The notes under the pieces: model-generated
What the model was told of the DNA's origin: nothing
Database searches by the model: none
Seen by the model: only the letters and a program-made list of their open reading frames with translations
Program-made: the position numbers and the translations under genes
DNA from: an uncultured Bacteroidales bacterium
GTDB lineage: Bacteria; Bacteroidota; Bacteroidia; Bacteroidales; UBA932
Direction of reading: 5' to 3'
Assembly: GCA_944322815.1 (NCBI GenBank)
Contig: CALUQB010000001.1
Coordinates: forward strand, 1-64,000
Length of the DNA: 64,000 nt
Part shown: positions 63,918 to 64,000 of the stretch, piece by piece
How positions within the stretch are numbered: the stretch's first letter is position 1
Layout of the letters: every line of letters begins with the position of its first letter

Positions 63918-63976
63918 TAACGTCAGTTCGATGAAGTCTCTGGTCCTGAGTGAAATAATTCATTGAACTGACGTTA
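63918..63976. repeat. 59-bp palindromic element, copy 2
   Basis: TAACGTCAGTTCGATGAA (63918-63935) pairs with TTCATTGAACTGACGTTA (63959-63976) with one mismatch. It is the same length as the element at 52569-52627 and homologous to it as the reverse complement, including the 23-base centre. It lies after the last gene of the operon. Confidence 0.85.
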
Positions 63977-64000
63977 CTTATGAGACATTTCAAGTGTTTG

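Overview
The window is chromosomal DNA from a member of the Bacteroidales (Bacteroidota). The evidence is SusC/SusD-type and other TonB-dependent receptors, lipoproteins with Bacteroidota-style lipoboxes, a BtuG-like beta-propeller lipoprotein, a MurA with Asp in place of the catalytic Cys, and promoters of the Bacteroidota type (-33 TTTG, 19 to 21 bases, -7 TAnnTTTG). Base composition is roughly balanced in the core genes and clearly lower in GC in a few islands (12.0-13.2 kb, 19.1-20.2 kb, 31.5-32.4 kb). Genus cannot be fixed from the sequence alone.

Layout. 0-1 kb: remnants of two PD-(D/E)XK nuclease-type genes around a 52-bp-period palindromic repeat array. 1-7.7 kb: a vitamin B12 uptake locus, with a btuFCD-like ABC transporter on the minus strand, divergent from a cobalamin riboswitch followed by a BtuB-like receptor and a BtuG-like surface lipoprotein. 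A second 52-bp array in the opposite orientation follows at 8.0-8.3 kb. 8.4-11.8 kb: rubredoxin and superoxide dismutase, then a TonB-dependent receptor with a Met-rich loop. 11.85-13.2 kb: a possible small RNA and an AbiEii-type toxin module bracketed by a 24-bp direct repeat derived from the 3' end of the next gene. 13.2-18.8 kb: L-rhamnose catabolism (AraC regulator, divergent rhaB-rhaA-rhaT-rhaD). 18.8-20.3 kb: a low-GC insert between 66-bp direct repeats, holding a broken small gene and a TonB-C-domain protein. 20.4-24.1 kb: sugar MFS transporter, ROK kinase, second MFS transporter.

24.3-29.8 kb: a minus-strand run for serine biosynthesis (serC, serA, a DUF1015 gene) and pyrimidine biosynthesis (pyrB, pyrI), plus a YigZ-family gene. 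29.9-54.5 kb: mostly housekeeping: miaA, an FKBP isomerase, recQ, a PHP phosphatase, fhs, dnaG, metG, murB, murA, an O-methyltransferase, an M16 peptidase, dnaX, lptB, efp, ispH and cmk, with a recently duplicated pair of small lipoprotein genes at 31.5-32.4 kb.

54.7-63.9 kb: one apparent operon encoding a secreted zinc metalloprotease (carrying a G9 tract in its coding sequence), a SusC-like transporter, a SusD-like lipoprotein and two further lipoproteins. No glycoside hydrolase is present, so this looks like a protein or peptide capture system rather than a glycan locus. The window ends in a 59-bp palindromic element that also occurs, inverted, at 52.57 kb.

The most unusual signals are non-coding: the paired 52-bp arrays flanking the B12 locus, the two direct-repeat-bounded inserts, the 59-bp palindromic element and the putative short transcript at 11.89 kb. 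No tRNA, rRNA, CRISPR array or intact insertion sequence was recognised.
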